Below, in pieces: positions 57,301 to 57,500 of a DNA stretch of 57,500 bases. The position numbers were made by a program, and so were the translations under genes. Under the pieces are notes generated by a model. The model saw only the letters and a list, made by a program, of their open reading frames with translations. It made no database searches and was not told the origin of the DNA. Within the stretch, counting starts at the first letter, position 1. Every line of letters starts with the position of its first letter. Location: positions 1-57,500 of the forward strand of contig NZ_JAKSYL010000074.1 of the NCBI RefSeq assembly GCF_022829515.1, written 5' to 3'. The DNA comes from Methylobacterium sp. J-048 (GTDB lineage: Bacteria > Pseudomonadota > Alphaproteobacteria > Rhizobiales > Beijerinckiaceae).

Positions 57301-57500
57301 ATGACGACGATGAGGCGCTGGGACATGACCGGCTTCGGCCGCTGGTCCCTTCGACTGGAGCAGGTACCGATTCCGGAACCGCTGCCCAGGCAAGTCCTGG
57401 TGAAGGCTGCGGCGGCTTCGTTGAATTACCGCGACAAGCTCGTGATCGAGCACGGAATGGGTCTGGTCCTCGGCTTCCCGTTCACCCCCGCCTCCGATCT
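57301..57500 (+). CDS. Medium-chain alcohol dehydrogenase/quinone reductase family, partial
   Basis: Starts at ATG 57301 (MTTMRRWDMTGFGRWSLRLE) and runs off the window. The visible 66 residues contain VPIPEPLPRQVLVKAAAASL and NYRDKLVIEHGMG, the start of the GroES-like domain of the medium-chain dehydrogenase/reductase superfamily. The NYRD phrase is typical of zinc-free quinone oxidoreductase-like members. The 200 bases upstream hold no gene and should carry divergent promoters with tamA. Confidence 0.85.
   Translation, partial: MTTMRRWDMTGFGRWSLRLEQVPIPEPLPRQVLVKAAAASLNYRDKLVIEHGMGLVLGFPFTPASD

Overview
The window is very GC-rich (roughly 70% by eye) and densely coded. Its genes point to a Gram-negative alphaproteobacterium of the Hyphomicrobiales, most likely a Methylobacterium/Methylorubrum-type organism. 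This is an inference from a meso-diaminopimelate-type MurE, TamA/TamB, a PleC/DivJ-like kinase, OpgC, a lone HPr and the families of short GC-rich palindromic repeats; no database search was possible.

Layout. (1) 0.5-18.4 kb, minus strand: the dcw cell-wall/division cluster in the order rsmH-ftsL-ftsI-murE-murF-mraY-murD-ftsW-murG-murC-murB-ddl. The upstream half is compact, with many ATGA/GTGA overlaps. From mraY onward nearly every junction holds something extra: palindromic repeats, a plus-strand tandem-PAS chemoreceptor, a frameshifted DUF559 endonuclease-like gene and a MazEF-type toxin-antitoxin pair. No mraZ is seen in front of rsmH, and ftsQ does not follow ddl within the window. (2) 18.7-23 kb: RNase P RNA, glyoxalase I, arsenate reductase, aminopeptidase N. 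(3) 23-31.2 kb: a two-TM PAS histidine kinase, small secreted or unknown proteins, and a surface-glycan set (OpgC acyltransferase, SGNH esterase-like protein, MOP-type flippase, CelD-like acetyltransferase). (4) 31.3-32.35 kb: a visibly less GC-rich island with four tiny overlapping genes of unknown function plus a broken fifth. (5) 32.5-36 kb: dTDP-L-rhamnose operon rfbC-rfbB-rfbD-rfbA. (6) 37.3-44.2 kb: an overlapping four-gene operon with a 1189-residue tubulin/FtsZ-like GTPase carrying a C-terminal GYF-type domain, a small polytopic membrane protein, a secreted/anchored VWA-like protein with a degenerate metal site, and a large unrecognised protein. This is the best candidate for a poorly described system. 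(7) 44.5-49.8 kb: queE, a D-Ala-D-Ala carboxypeptidase with a histone-like Ala/Lys tail, a CobW-type GTPase, an unknown gene, nth and an HPr. (8) 50.4-57 kb: tamB and tamA for outer-membrane protein assembly, then the start of a medium-chain dehydrogenase/reductase cut by the window end.

Functional logic: much of the window concerns the envelope (peptidoglycan precursors and septal synthesis, peptidoglycan trimming, rhamnose and glycan supply, glycan acylation, outer-membrane assembly). Several families of short palindromic repeats lie in gene junctions; in at least two places (before murB, before tamB) the repeat is read through as open reading frame.
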